Origin: Prorocentrum cordatum
Taxonomy: Eukaryota; Sar; Dinophyceae; Prorocentrales; Prorocentraceae
Length of the DNA: 41,000 nt
Direction: 5' to 3'
Assembly: GCA_963575745.1 (NCBI GenBank)
Contig: CAUYUJ010000670.1
Span: forward strand, 80,001 to 121,000
Shown here: positions 8,606 through 17,774 of the stretch, in pieces
Position numbering within the stretch: position 1 is the first letter of the stretch
Layout: the number at the start of each line of letters is the position of its first letter
The notes under the pieces: model-generated
Seen by the model: the letters and a program-made list of their open reading frames with translations, nothing else
Told to the model about the DNA's origin: nothing
Databases searched by the model: none
Made by a program: the position numbers and the translations under genes

Positions 8606-8990
8606 ATGTTTTGCGCGTCTACCTTCGCCCCAAGACGGACCACGTTCTACACCGATGTTTGCGGCAACATTGAGATCCAATGCTCAAGAAGGGGGAGGGG
8701 GAACATATGTTGGGACGCGATTCGTGGTGAGCCCGTGCTATTGCTCCGCCAGGGGCACTTCTTTATGATGAGTTGATGGTGGTTTGAGGCACAATTGCCG
8801 TTGCAGCCGTAGTTGCCAATCTTTTGTCATACCAGATCTGACGGACTCCGGCCGCGGCGGTGCATCGTCACTCCCGTCTGCGTCTGAGGCACCCACTCCC
8901 CCCTCACCCCTCCCTTCCTAACCACACCCCTTCCTCTTCTCCCCTGCCCCTTCCACTGTCTTCCTTTTCTCAAGTTTTCGCCCTTTCGTT
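8606..8990. other. Non-coding, no gene recognised
   Basis: A pyrimidine-rich block (about 8880-8990) leads into the TA microsatellite. Nothing protein-like is seen apart from frames produced by the CT-rich text. Confidence 0.4.
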
Positions 8991-9011
8991 TTTTGTGTTC
9001 TGTGTATCTTG

Positions 9012-9054
9012 TGTGTATATATACATATATATATATATGTATATATATGTATGT
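9012..9054. repeat. (TA)n / TATG microsatellite
   Basis: Alternating TATATATACATATATATATA-type text followed by TATATGTATGT. It is AT-rich within a GC-rich neighbourhood. Confidence 0.9.
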
Positions 9055-9279
9055 CACACTATCTGTCGTTTCTGCTTGATTTGTATATCTGTCTCGTTCT
9101 CTCTATCTGTTTATCCGTAAGGGCTTCGCCCCCTGCCGCCAGCCCCCTCTCTTTCATAATGGGGTATAACAGACTCGCGTCGGTGCGTCTCGGCGCTGCC
9201 TTGGCGCATCTGGGAACAGCGTGCGGGGGCGGATAGTAGGAATCATCAGCGCACAGTATAACGTTGGCGTTGTCCTAGT
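9055..9279. other. Non-coding, no gene recognised
   Basis: TCTGT-rich text and then unique GC-rich sequence. No recognised signal. Confidence 0.35.
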
Positions 9280-9322
9280 AGCCTTCGGCCCATGCCGCCA
9301 CCGTGCCTGGGTTGTGGGTCTG
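9280..9322. repeat. Dispersed short repeat (pairs with 25944-25987)
   Basis: CCTTCGGCCCATGCCGCCAC, then CGTGCCTGGG and TGTGGGTC, occurs here. At 25944-25987 nearly the same text appears with a few substitutions. In the first copy a GGCCTCTT microrepeat follows directly. Confidence 0.65.
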
Positions 9323-9344
9323 AGGCCTCTTGTATATGTGTTGG

Positions 9345-9460
9345 GGTGTCGTGGGGAGCCTCTCGGGGGCCTCTTGGAGGCGGTTTGGGCGCCTCTTGGG
9401 GGCCTCATGGGGCCTCGTGGGGTATCTTTTGCTTCTTGGAGGCCTCTTGGAGATCGTCTC
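9345..9460 (+). repeat. GGCCTCTTGG microrepeat patch
   Basis: A short field of GGGGCCTCTTGGAGG-type units leading into the 42-bp array. Confidence 0.7.
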
Positions 9461-9808
9461 GGGGGCGCGAACGTGGTGTAATTTACGGGGGTCGCGGCCT
9501 CGGGGGCGCGAGTGTAGCGTGATTTACGGGGGTGCGTGGCCCCAGAAACGCGAATGTTGTACAATTTACTGGGAATCGTGGTCTCGGAAGCGCGAATGCG
9601 GAGTAATTTATGAGAGACTGTGGTTGCGGGAGCGCGAATGTTGCGTGATTTACGGGGAATCGTGGCTTCCAGAGCGTGAGCACGACGTATTTTACTAGGG
9701 ATCGTGGTTTCGGGAACGCGAAGACAGCGTCATTTACGATGGATCTTGGCCTCGGGGGCGCGCATACAACGTCATTTACGAGGGATCGTCGCCTTGGAGG
9801 TGCGAATC
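9440..9808. repeat. 42-bp tandem array (~8 copies)
   Basis: The anchor ATTTACG/ATTTACT recurs at 9481, 9522, 9564, 9606, 9648, 9689, 9732 and 9774 (steps of 41-43 bp). The unit reads roughly ATTTACGGGGATCGTGG, then CCTCGGGAGCGCGAATG, then a variable 6-8 nt. Because 42 is a multiple of 3, one + frame stays open. The same family reappears at 34500-35215. Confidence 0.9.
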
Positions 9809-10175
9809 ATGTCCCAAGGCCCCTCGGAAATTCTGAGAACCTTTCCGGGGGGCGCTAACCACGGTCCTTTTCGGCTCCCCCCCCCCTCGCGCGCACAGGA
9901 ACAGTTTATAGTAGGAAGCAGAAAGCAATACTGTAACATTGCAAACTGGAACTGGTGCAGGGAGCAGCGGACCTAATCCTCGCAGCCTGATGGTCCCGCA
10001 AGGGGGCCGGCGGATCTCTATGTTTTTCTCTCTTTTTCTTTCACAGAAGAATGTCAGAGATCCGTACGGGTTTATAGGATCTGCGTTGGTCGCCCTTGGC
10101 GGCGCCTCCGGTGCTGCCAGTGTGATCATGCCGTGTAGATTGTCGTTCTTCTAGAATGTTTGTCTTTTGTGTGTT
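9809..10175. other. Non-coding; polypyrimidine tract with CAG at 10028-10046
   Basis: No gene recognised. CTCTCTTTTTCTTTCACAG (10028-10046) looks like a 3' splice or SL-acceptor site, but no protein-coding frame follows it. CTTGGCGGCGCCTCC at ~10097 recurs at ~10460. Confidence 0.35.
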
Positions 10176-10181
10176 TCTTCC

Positions 10182-10204
10182 ATCTCTCTCTCTCTCTCTC
10201 TCTT
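10182..10204. repeat. (CT)n microsatellite
   Basis: A run of CTCTCT followed by TTTCTATCACTCCCTCCC text. Confidence 0.85.
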
Positions 10205-10445
10205 TCTATCACTCCCTCCCTCCATCACTCTTCTCATCCCCTCCCTTCTGGGACGATTGGCAGCAAAAGATGATTTGCACGCTCGTGCCTGGCATTGACC
10301 CCTTGTTGTGGACGGGCCCTTGCGTCCGCTTGGCCGGCCATGCACAGCCTCGTTCCCATCGACTGTCAGCGCGGCGCGGGCAGACTTTAACTCTATCCTC
10401 GGAGGTGGTGTCGAGGGCTTTCGGAGTGCGCGCGGATCTCCCGGA

Positions 10446-10569
10446 TCGTCGCTGGACCCTCTTGGCGGCGCCTCCAGCACTGCCCCTGGCGCTCTTCGCG
10501 TGCCAGTGGAGGGGGGGCCGACCCCGACCTAAGAAGCTCCCGCGGACCTAAGACATTCCATGTTTACGC
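10446..10569. repeat. Dispersed repeat copy 2 (pairs with 8471-8605)
   Basis: Shares TCGTCGCTGGACC at the left and GCGGACCTAAGACATTC at the right with 8471-8605. The interior includes CTTGGCGGCGCCTCC in place of the hairpin loop. Confidence 0.55.
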
Positions 10570-10586
10570 CAACAGTTCTTATTCCT

Positions 10587-10737
10587 CATATCCTAAGGTG
10601 GGGCTCTTGTGTTTCCCCATATCCTACGGATGGGGTGCTTGTTCCCCATATCCTGAGGATGGGGTTAGTGTTCCCCATATCCTGAGGATGTTGTTCTTGT
10701 TATTCCCCACATCCAAAGGATGGGGTTCTTGTTTTTC
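10587..10737. repeat. ~30-bp tandem repeat (5 copies)
   Basis: CCCCATATCCTGAGGATGG-type units, with the anchor CATATCCT or CACATCC at 10587, 10618, 10647, 10676 and 10708 (steps of 29-32 bp). Confidence 0.85.
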
Positions 10738-11044
10738 TCTGACCGCGCCGGAGACCTCACCTCCCCTCCTCACGCGCCAAAATTGCACGGCCTCCGTTCG
10801 CGCCAAAATTGCGGGGATGTCTCAAGCGGTTTGCCTGTTTGCATGCCCAACATCCTCCGCTTTCGGAGCAGATTTGGAGGTTGACCTGAGCGAGGCGTTC
10901 ATTTTCGCCCCCGAGGGGGGCCAGATGTTGAGGATGTCTCGAGCGAGGCGCTCATTTTCGCCCCCCAGGTGGACCAGATGTTGAGGATGTCTTGATCGGT
11001 TTGCCTGTTTTGGTGGCCAGACTCGTGGGCACATATTCTCCCCA

Positions 11045-11270
11045 GGATGGCACAGGAGGCTCCAGCAGGCTCCAGGAGGCCCCAGGAGGCCACATGAGGT
11101 CCCAGGAGGCATCAGGAGGCCACAGGAAGACTCGAGAGACCATAGGATGTCCCAAGAGGCTCCAGGAGGCCCCAGGAAGGTCCAGGAAGCCACAGGAGGC
11201 CCCAGGAGGCCACAGAAAGCGCCAGGAGGCCAAGGCAACAGGAGGCCAAGGCAACAGGAGGCCAATACTG
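11045..11270 (-). repeat. CCAGGAGGCC microrepeat block inside the satellite
   Basis: Units such as CACAGGAGGCCCCAGGAGGC are the reverse complement of the GGCCTCTTGG/GGCCTCCTGG type. They follow the type-A satellite end text (CAGACTCGTGGGCACA at ~11019). Confidence 0.8.
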
Positions 11271-12314
11271 CTGATGATGACGGCCATGGTGGTGATGATG
11301 ACATCCAAGGGGGAGCTCCTCCGTTCGCGCCAAAATGATGGGGATGTCTCGAGCGGCTTGCCAGGTTTGGTGCTCGGCATCCTCCGATTTCGGAGCAGAT
11401 TTGGAGGATGTCTCCAGCGAGGCGTTCGCTTTCGCCTCCAAGGGGAGCCCCCAGAGGGTATTGCATTCCTCCGTTCGCGCCAAACTTGCGGGGATGCCTC
11501 GAGCGGCTTGTCTGTTTTGGTGTCCGACATCCTCCGCTTCCGGAGCAGATTTGGAGGATGTCTCGAGTGAGGCGTTCATTTGCGCCTCCAGGACTCCAGG
11601 GGGGAGCCGCCAGGGGGTATCGCACTCCGCTCGCGCCAAAAATGGCGGGGATGTCTCGAGCGATGTGCCTGCTTTGGTGCCCAACATGCTCCGCTTTCGA
11701 AACAGATTTGCAGGATTTCTCGAGCGAGGCGCTCACTTTTGCCTCCAAGGGGGAGCCGCCAGGAGGTATGTGAGTTGTCAGTTCGCGCCGAAACGGTGGT
11801 GATGTCTCAGGCGGTTTGCCTGTTTGGGCGCCCGACATCTTCCGCTTTTGGCGTAGTTTCCGAGGATGTCTCAGGCGAGGCGCTGGTTTCAGTACTCCCA
11901 AGGGGGGGCGCCAGGGGGTATATCACTGGCCCTTTCGCGCCCATATTGAAGGGATGTCTCAGGCGGTTTGCCTGTTTTTTTTTGTCGGAGCAGTTCCCGA
12001 GGATGTCTCAGGCGAGGCGCTGGTTTCAGTACTCCCAAGGGGGGGCGCCAGGGGGTATATCACAAGCCCGTTCCGCCCAGATTGGGGGGATGTCTCAGGC
12101 AGTTTGCCTGTTTGGGTGCCCAACATCCTTCCCTTTCGGAGCAATGTCAGAGGATGCCTCAGGCGAAGCGCTGGCTTCAGTACTCCCAAGGGGGGGGCGC
12201 CAGGGCGTATATCACAAGCCCGTTCGCGCCCACATTGGGGGGATGTCTCAGGCGATTTGCCCGTTTGGGTGCCCAACATCCTTGTCATTCGGAGCAGTTT
12301 CCAAGGATGTCTCA

Positions 12315-12332
12315 AGCGAGGCGCTGGTTTCA
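12315..12332 (+). repeat. LINE-B target-site duplication, left copy
   Basis: AGCGAGGCGCTGGTTTCA matches 17562-17579 (AGCGAGGCGCTGGTTCCA) at 17 of 18 positions. It ends exactly where the spliced leader begins. The satellite text that should follow resumes after the right copy. Confidence 0.85.
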
Positions 12333-12354
12333 TCCGTAGCCATTTTGGCTCAAG
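12333..12354 (+). promoter_or_regulatory. Full-length dinoflagellate spliced-leader sequence at the LINE-B 5' end
   Basis: All 22 positions match the known dinoflagellate SL consensus (D followed by CCGTAGCCATTTTGGCTCA and AG), with T as the first base. The next bases are TTTGAAACG rather than a GT donor, so this is not an SL RNA gene; it is SL already joined to a transcript body. It directly abuts the target-site duplication. Confidence 0.95.
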
Positions 12355-12504
12355 TTTGAAACGCTCCCCCGGCGCTTCGAACTTGGACGCTGCCAAGGGG
12401 TTGGCCCGAGCGTCTTGAAGTTAGGCCTCGCAATCTTCTCCAGTCGTGCGCCAAAGCACGCCGTGATATTTAGTTCGCACCGATCTCTCAGCTCCTTGGC
12501 CGCG

Positions 12505-13812
12505 ATGGGGGGAAAGTCACGCCGCGGGAACAACAGGAGCTCATCGTCATCGACTCCGCCGAGACGTTCTGCCAGCAGGACGCCTGAGGCTCGATCGAGA
12601 CGGAACCCCGAGGAGAAGGAAGGTCACATCGCCAAACAGCTAGAGAACATCGGTGGCTCGCTGGCTAGCATGCACCAGATGCTTCTTCAGAGCCACGAAG
12701 ATGTCCAAGACTTGCGTGTGTTTGTGCAGGGCAGCCTCAACCGCTGTGGTCAGCTTGCTGACCAATTTACCATCCTCGGCCAGGACGTTCACCGTCGGCA
12801 CGAAGAACTACAGCGTCAGCTACAACAGGCAGGCCGAGAGCAAGATGCCAAGGTCGAGGCCCTGCGTGTCGAGTTCGCCGCCAGCCACCAGTTCATGGAC
12901 ACTGGCTCGGGTGACGTTGTCTCCTCCGCCACGGCCAACCTCGACCACAAGTGCGACATGATATCGAACCAGCTGCAGGAACTACAAAGTGCCCAGGTGG
13001 CTGCCGCCAAAAGGATCGAGGAGGTCGCGAGCTCGCAGGCGGCCGAATCGCCACCACTGCAGAGCTCCAGACGGACCGACAGCAGGAACAGCAGTGAGGC
13101 GCAACAGAATGATGCTTGCAAGCTTGTGCTGCTAGGCTTCCCCCGTCCTCTTCTGCTCGCTGATCTCAAAGAGATCGGAGAGCGGTGCCGCGCTGCGTTT
13201 GCCCCAGCTTCGTCCCGCTCGGGTATCGTTGTGAGAGCCTACGATCTATCGAAGAAGGTGTCTTTTTTATTCGAGAATGCGAGTGCGGCGACCTCTTTCC
13301 TAGACAACGTTTCGCGCTCTGGCGGAGAATGGTACACTACCGATCCCCTCAACCCCTCCGCCCCGTTCAAGCTCCGTCTTCGCAGGGACCTTGATCTTAA
13401 TTCGAGGCAACTCTTTCTCTCGCTTGGTCGGGTTCGCGCTCTTCTCACCCAAGCGCTAGCCCCAAAAGGTCTCTCAGTGGGAAGCACTGGCCTCGGGGGT
13501 ACAGCATACATCATGCGCCGCCCACACGACCCAGCGCCAGCGGTGAAGCTGGCGGTGGACCCCGCAGGCCAAGTGACCTGCGAGTGTGATCGAGACATAT
13601 TTGTTGAATTCCAGATTGCGCCTATTCTTGAGTCGGTGCAGGCAGCGGCGGCGGTCCAGATCCGCCGCCCCTTTTCCGCGTTGAAGCTGACCGCCCCCGC
13701 AGTGGCGGGCCCTTCCCCCCCCCCCCCCCCTCTTCCCCCTCTCCGCCCTTCCTTCCCCCCTCCTCCCTGTCCATCTGCACGTGGAACACCGACGCTCTCT
13801 TTGCCTCGGTGA
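12505..13812 (+). CDS. LINE-B ORF1 protein (coiled coil plus RRM-like domain)
   Basis: ATG at 12505 (MGGKSRRGNNRSSSSS), stop at 13810-13812, 435 residues. The frame is open for 30 codons upstream but without a better ATG. There is a basic Ser/Arg-rich N-terminus. A long helical region rich in Gln/Glu/Leu (residues ~35-185; RRHEELQRQLQQAGREQDAK) should form a coiled coil. An RRM-like segment begins at residue ~205 (KLVLLGFPRPLLLADLKEIG). The last ~40 residues are Pro-rich, encoded by a C16 run and C-rich text (13715-13770), and overlap the start of ORF2 in another frame. In LINEs the ORF1 protein is an RNA chaperone of the retrotransposition RNP. Confidence 0.7.
   Translation: MGGKSRRGNNRSSSSSTPPRRSASRTPEARSRRNPEEKEGHIAKQLENIGGSLASMHQMLLQSHEDVQDLRVFVQGSLNRCGQLADQFTILGQDVHRRHEELQRQLQQAGREQDAKVEALRVEFAASHQFMDTGSGDVVSSATANLDHKCDMISNQLQELQSAQVAAAKRIEEVASSQAAESPPLQSSRRTDSRNSSEAQQNDACKLVLLGFPRPLLLADLKEIGERCRAAFAPASSRSGIVVRAYDLSKKVSFLFENASAATSFLDNVSRSGGEWYTTDPLNPSAPFKLRLRRDLDLNSRQLFLSLGRVRALLTQALAPKGLSVGSTGLGGTAYIMRRPHDPAPAVKLAVDPAGQVTCECDRDIFVEFQIAPILESVQAAAAVQIRRPFSALKLTAPAVAGPSPPPPPLPPLRPSFPPPPCPSARGTPTLSLPR
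13715..13730 (+). repeat. C16 homopolymer at the ORF1/ORF2 overlap
   Basis: Sixteen consecutive C. ORF1 reads through it in frame 1. The endonuclease start (SICTWNTDALFA) is in frame 0 about 40 nt further on. It could be a slippage site, or simply a length-variable run that has moved the frame. Confidence 0.8.
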
Positions 13813-14582
13813 AGTCACTGTCGAAGAGGGCACCGAAACGCCATCGTAAATTCATACGGCTATGCAACACACACGATATTACCGCAGGACAGGAGACACA
13901 TGGTCGCAATGGAGACATTGCAGAATTGAAGCGAGAGTTACCAGACCATTCGTTCGCCAGCTGCTTTTTTTTCCCTGACTCTACTCGTGAAGGTGGAGTG
14001 GTGACGGCATGTCCTCGTTCCTTCCTCTCCCGCTTCTCCGAGGTTGAGCGCGTGACATTGATTGTGGGCAGGATCATCAAGAGCATGTTTAAGGGTTCGC
14101 ATGATATGATGGTTACATACAATGTCCACCTGCCCAACACATCTGACCCCTTCCCCACCTTCTCTGGCGTACTTCAATGCTTGCAGCGTGCTGTTTACCG
14201 CTATCTTCCTGGGGGGGATGATGCACACGCACGCGCGGTGCTACTCGGCGATTGGAACTTTGCATTAGAGGAGGAAGGGGAGATTTTCAGGAGATGGCAG
14301 TGGATTTCGTCCTGGGGATTGCCGTTGCTCCAGGCTGTTTTCCAGGCTGTTTGCCCACTTCACGGAACTCTATCAGTCCCAGGACACTTCGAAGGGGTCT
14401 CAGGGGACGTGCCGTTTCTCAAACTTCTCGTTTAGACAGGATTTATACGTCTTTGGCCCCTCCGCTGCCCAGGGACTTTACGGTTGCGACGTCGACGGTT
14501 GGAGTATTAAGCGCTGCCATGCCCAGTGACCACATCTTCATTCGCTCTTCGATTGAGAGATTCACCCCCGACCCCCATCATC

Positions 14583-14585
<3 letters not shown>
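13770..14585 (+). pseudogene. LINE-B ORF2: endonuclease (EEP/APE-like) domain, frameshifted
   Basis: SICTWNTDAL (Asn 13785-13787), ITAGQETHG (Glu 13893-13895) and LLGDWNFALEEE (Asp 14250-14252, Asn 14256-14258) are in frame 0. HFTELYQSQDTS (14356 onward) is in frame 1. SRLDRIYTSLAPPLPRDFTV and AMPSDHIFIRS (Asp 14528-14530, His 14531-14533) are in frame 2. All catalytic landmarks of the endonuclease family are present, but two frameshifts lie between ~14320 and ~14440. No ATG precedes the first strand in this frame, so translation would need frameshifting, reinitiation or an upstream start in another frame. Confidence 0.8.

Positions 14586-14628
<43 letters not shown>
14586..14628 (+). repeat. 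C43 homopolymer inside ORF2
   Basis: Forty-three consecutive C between the endonuclease SDH motif and the RT linker. 43 is not a multiple of 3 and the readable text after it (PEFGQEVDKLLQDIPEDRN) is in another frame. The length may be unreliable in the assembly. Confidence 0.9.
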
Positions 14629-14640
14629 TGGATCGCTAGC

Positions 14641-16116
14641 ATGCCCGAATTTGGGCAGGAAGTCGATAAGCTCCTCCAGGACATCCCCGAGGATAGGAAT
14701 ATCTTGAGACAGCTCAATATCGCAGAAGATTTCTTTTTTCAACGCTGGTCGGGCGGCAAGGCGCTCTATCCACTCTCGGCAAGCCCGTTCTTTGCAGGAG
14801 CGCCACTTTTGGGCGATGTCAGCACTTCGTGCCGTTCATTTCCCTGATCAACGCCGCCTCCGCTCCGCCCTGGCCGCCTACGAGAGGCTCCGAGTGCACT
14901 TTGATAATGATCTCAACTGCCGCAGTTTGAATGGATTGACTCAACGCGTTCACTGTCTGCATCGAAAGGCATTGGAGGAGGGGGAGAAGGAATTATCACG
15001 AGCGGAGGTTGATGATTTGCAACGGCGTGCTCTCAAGGCGAAGCTGGAGCGTAGGCAACTTCTCTGGCGGAAATTCAGGCGTCGCTCTGTCCATGGGGCT
15101 GTGACCGACGAGTCTGGGAACCCATGCCGCACTCTGGAGGAGCCCGCAAAAGCTCTGGGTGACTTCTGGGCCAACACGTTCAGTAAGCCGTGTATCTCTG
15201 AGGACCTCTGGACCGACATCTCCCCCCACATCCAGAAGCTCGAAAATCCCCTCCCTGAGGAATGGAAGCTCGACTATATCTCTTGGCACAAGATGCTCAT
15301 CAAGAGACCCCGCAGCATGCCTGGCCCCGACGGGATCCCATGCGCGGTCTGGAAAATACCATCGGCATCAAGATTGTTTTATTCGTGCTACCTCACTCTG
15401 TTTCAAGAAGACTTCAACGGTCTACCTGATGAGGACATGCCTGATGAGGGCATGCGTTGCAGCCTGTTGGTGTTTCTTCCGAAGGGCGTCGAGGACGCCG
15501 ACCGCGCCGGTTTCCCATTGCTACGTTCGCCTGCATGCACGCGCCCGCTGAGCATGAACAACACTGACGTTAAGCTGCTCGCAGCCGCATGCATTCTTCC
15601 CGTGGTTTCAAATACGAAGGATATGATTGGAGGGGAACAGAAATGTGTGGGTGGGAGGGATATGATGGAGAACGTTGTGATGGCGGAGGCGCGGGGGCTA
15701 GAACGACACCTCAGAGATGACCAGAAAGCGGCTCTCTTCTTGACCGACTTTGCCTCGGCCTTCCCTAGCCTCGCCCAATCCTGGTTTTTCTTTGTCCTTT
15801 CGAAGATGAGTATCCCATTGGTTATTCGACGCTTTTTTGAAGCTATGTATGCTGAGAACATCGCGATCGTTACAGTTGCAGGGCAACGATTTCAAGCTAT
15901 CCCGATTGAGAGTGGGGTTAAACAAGGGTGCCCCGCCTCAATGTACCTCTTCGTCCTCGCCGTCACCGCTCGTCTCCCACCATCTCCCTCGCCCTCGCGT
16001 ATGCCGACGATTTCCTTTTCGGTCTAAAGAACGTGTTGACTGAGCTTGGCCCTCTGATCACTCTCCTCATGCACCTCGAGCAGATTGCGAATCTGCGCCT
16101 CAATTTCTCGAAGTGA
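14641..16116 (+). pseudogene. LINE-B ORF2: reverse transcriptase domain
   Basis: After the C43 tract, frame 1 gives a short linker segment to ~14800. Frame 2 then carries the linker and RT to ~15980: RSMPGPDGIPCAVWK, VFLPKG, RPLSMNNTDVKLLA, motif A LFLTDFASAFPS (Asp 15746-15748) and motif B ESGVKQGCPASMY (~15910-15940). Motif C, LALAYADDFLF, with both Asp at 16006-16011, is in frame 1, so a frameshift lies between ~15950 and ~15985. Frame 1 ends at TGA 16114-16116 after LNFSK, where the family normally reads on. The catalytic residues are otherwise intact. Confidence 0.88.
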
Positions 16117-17103
16117 GTGCTGATCATTTGCGGCGCGCTGGATAACGCTCGTCTTGCGTCTGTGCTAACGAGTTACGGCAACCCCTTCGGGGGAATCAAG
16201 ATCGGGAATTGGGCGGTGTACCTTGGTTTTCCAATTGGCCCTGGGGCGTCCGAGAATGTCTGGCAATCGGTGATCCCTGGATTCCTGGAGCGTACCTGCC
16301 AAACTCGTCAGCTAGGACTTGGTGTGGCTCGGAGCGCAGTGGCGTTCCGCGTGATGCGCCTCTCCAAGCTTTTATTTCGTCTCCAGCTTTACCCACCCAG
16401 CCCCATGTTACTTCATATTTACCGTGAAGCTGTCATGCGTCTTACATCGGGCCCTCGTAATGCCATCTCGTATAAGATTGCTACTCATCTTACCGACCTC
16501 GGCTTCCGCACAGAGTTCGCCGACCTTAAGGCTGTCTCTTGGGCGACACATATTAGGTACATGCTGAAATCTGGGTTCCTCTTCGGGGTATTGCAGTCTC
16601 TGGAGGGCGCCAGAACTGACCTGGAACATATCCCGTATCGCTGGCATGTTGGTTGGAATTGCACATATTTTCTTGGCTTTGCTCGCCGTATGCGTTCCTG
16701 GTTCCTGGGCCTCACTACACAGCTCAATGCCCCTTCTCTGCGGCTGCAGCAGAAACTCTACCTCGAGTTCCGTGCCATCCGAGATGGCGAACCTGTTTCA
16801 AGTACGATGCTGAGGAGAGTTCGGAAATTATACCCAGCAGCCACTGCCTCACATGTTTCTTGCTTGTGTAAGGCGACCAAGGAGATTTGCGAGTCCACCT
16901 CCATGTACCTGGTGGTCGCGCCGCTACGTATGCTTACTGGCTCGATCTGTGCTTCCGCCCGATTTCACTCTGCCCCGATGGGATGTGCATTTGGTTGCGT
17001 TACTCCTGGTATGCATGATCTGGACTCAATCCACCACTATCGCCAACGCCCTAAACTCGAGACCATGATTCGGAAATGGCTTTTTGATGAAATTTGTGTG
17101 TGA
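16117..17103 (+). pseudogene. LINE-B ORF2: thumb and C-terminal region, with Cys/His cluster
   Basis: Direct in-frame continuation of the RT after the TGA at 16114-16116. It is open for 328 codons to TGA at 17101-17103. It contains AVYLGFPIGPGASENVW, a typical post-RT segment, then basic helices. Near the end is CAFGCVTPGMHDLDSIHHYR (Cys 16984-16986 and 16996-16998), which resembles the C-x3-C...HY..C cluster at the end of many dinoflagellate LINE ORF2 proteins. The last Cys appears to be Arg (CGC 17047-17049). It ends MIRKWLFDEICV. Confidence 0.75.
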
Positions 17104-17113
17104 TCGGACCCCG

Positions 17114-17437
17114 TGAGGTTTCCATGGCCCCCCTCGTGTATGCTTTTGTTCTCTGATTCTCTGTCAGCCCTTTTTAAGACGCGCTGCTTGCATCGACGCC
17201 TTTCTTGCCACTCTTAATGCCCGTCGCCTCTCTCGCCAAGCCAGCCCGTCAGAGATCTTTGAAGCTCGTCTCCGAGTGACGGCAAGGAGACGCCCACGCC
17301 TTGCCGCACTTTGGGGTTCAAGCGTCTTCAACTCCAGATGGTTGGCCCGAGCTCGACCCCCTCGTCAGGAAGCGCTGCCCGCCCGCGCGCCTGGCACGCC
17401 GCGAGGCAGACGGGAGCGTTCGCCTGCAGGGGACTAG
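17114..17437 (+). pseudogene. Likely remnant of the LINE-B ORF2 C-terminal tail
   Basis: In frame 2 the text FLRRAACIDAFLATLNARRL, SRQASPSEIFEARLRVTARR and RPRLAALW is helical and Arg/Ala-rich. It looks like continuation of ORF2 after the TGA at 17101-17103 plus a frameshift. This is inference from composition; no motif settles it. Confidence 0.4.
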
Positions 17438-17561
17438 AGCCAAGGCTACCTTGGAGAGCGAACTGCTCGTCCTGCGGGGCGGCCGCCTTGGCCCCTTCGC
17501 CTCTTTAAAGAAAAAGAGCCCTAGAGGCTCCATATCCCCCCACATTTTTATATAAAACAAG

Positions 17562-17579
17562 AGCGAGGCGCTGGTTCCA
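17562..17579 (+). repeat. LINE-B target-site duplication, right copy
   Basis: Matches 12315-12332 with one substitution (C for T at the 16th position). It is followed at once by GCACCCCC and GGGGCGCCAGG, the normal continuation of a satellite monomer. Confidence 0.85.
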
Positions 17580-17774
17580 GCACCCCCAAAAGGGGCGCCA
17601 GGTGGTATTGCACGGGCCCGTTCGCGCCCATATTGGGGGGATGTCTCAGGCGGTTTGCCTGTTTAGGTGCTCAATGTTTGTTTTCGGAGCGGTTCCCCAG
17701 GATGTCTCAGGCGAGACGCTGGTTCCAGCACTCCCAAGGGGGGGGGGCGCCAGGGGGTATTTCACTGTCCCGTT

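Larger units (their letters stand above)
10790..12332. repeat. ~152-bp satellite array, left part
   Basis: Monomers are marked by GTTCGCGCC at about 11323, 11473, 11630, 11778, 11934, 12070 and 12222 (steps of ~136-158 bp). Each monomer has two GGATGTCTC-GCG half-motifs. Two variants occur: type A (GCGCCAAAATTGCGGGGATG, CTCATTTTCGCC) before ~11790, and type B (GCGCCCATATTGGGGGGATG, CTGGTTTCAGTACTCCC, GGGGGGGCGCCAGG) after it. A microrepeat block interrupts at 11045-11270. Frames through the array are open on both strands and encode a repeating ~50-residue text (MSQAVCLFGCPTS); I do not regard this as a gene. The array is cut at 12332 by LINE-B and resumes at 17562. Confidence 0.9.
12333..17561 (+). 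mobile_element. LINE-B: SL-headed non-LTR retrotransposon inserted in the satellite
   Basis: 5229 bp between 18-bp target-site duplications. Order: SL, ~150-bp 5' UTR, ORF1 (12505-13812), endonuclease, linker with C43 tract, RT with intact YADD, C-terminal region with a Cys/His cluster, and a 3' end at ACATTTTTATATAAAACAAG. ORF2 is broken by several frameshifts and two TGA codons. No RNase H domain is seen, so it differs from LINE-A. Its RT (PGPDGIP, RPLSMNNTDVKLLA, YADD) is of a different lineage from LINE-A's. Confidence 0.9.

Noticed and set aside
10028-10046. 3' splice site (pyrimidine tract followed by CAG)
   Set aside because: No coding frame with any recognisable protein follows it; such pyrimidine tracts are frequent here.
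12333-12354. SL RNA gene
   Set aside because: An SL RNA gene would show GT directly after the leader and an intron with an Sm-binding site. Here TTTGAAACG follows and the LINE starts.
10822-12396. Long frames on both strands across the 152-bp satellite (up to 359 codons, repeated MSQAVCLFGCPTS text on the + strand)
   Set aside because: The monomer is near a multiple of 3 and stop-poor, so frames stay open on both strands at once. Indels shift the phase between monomers and no start or domain is conserved.
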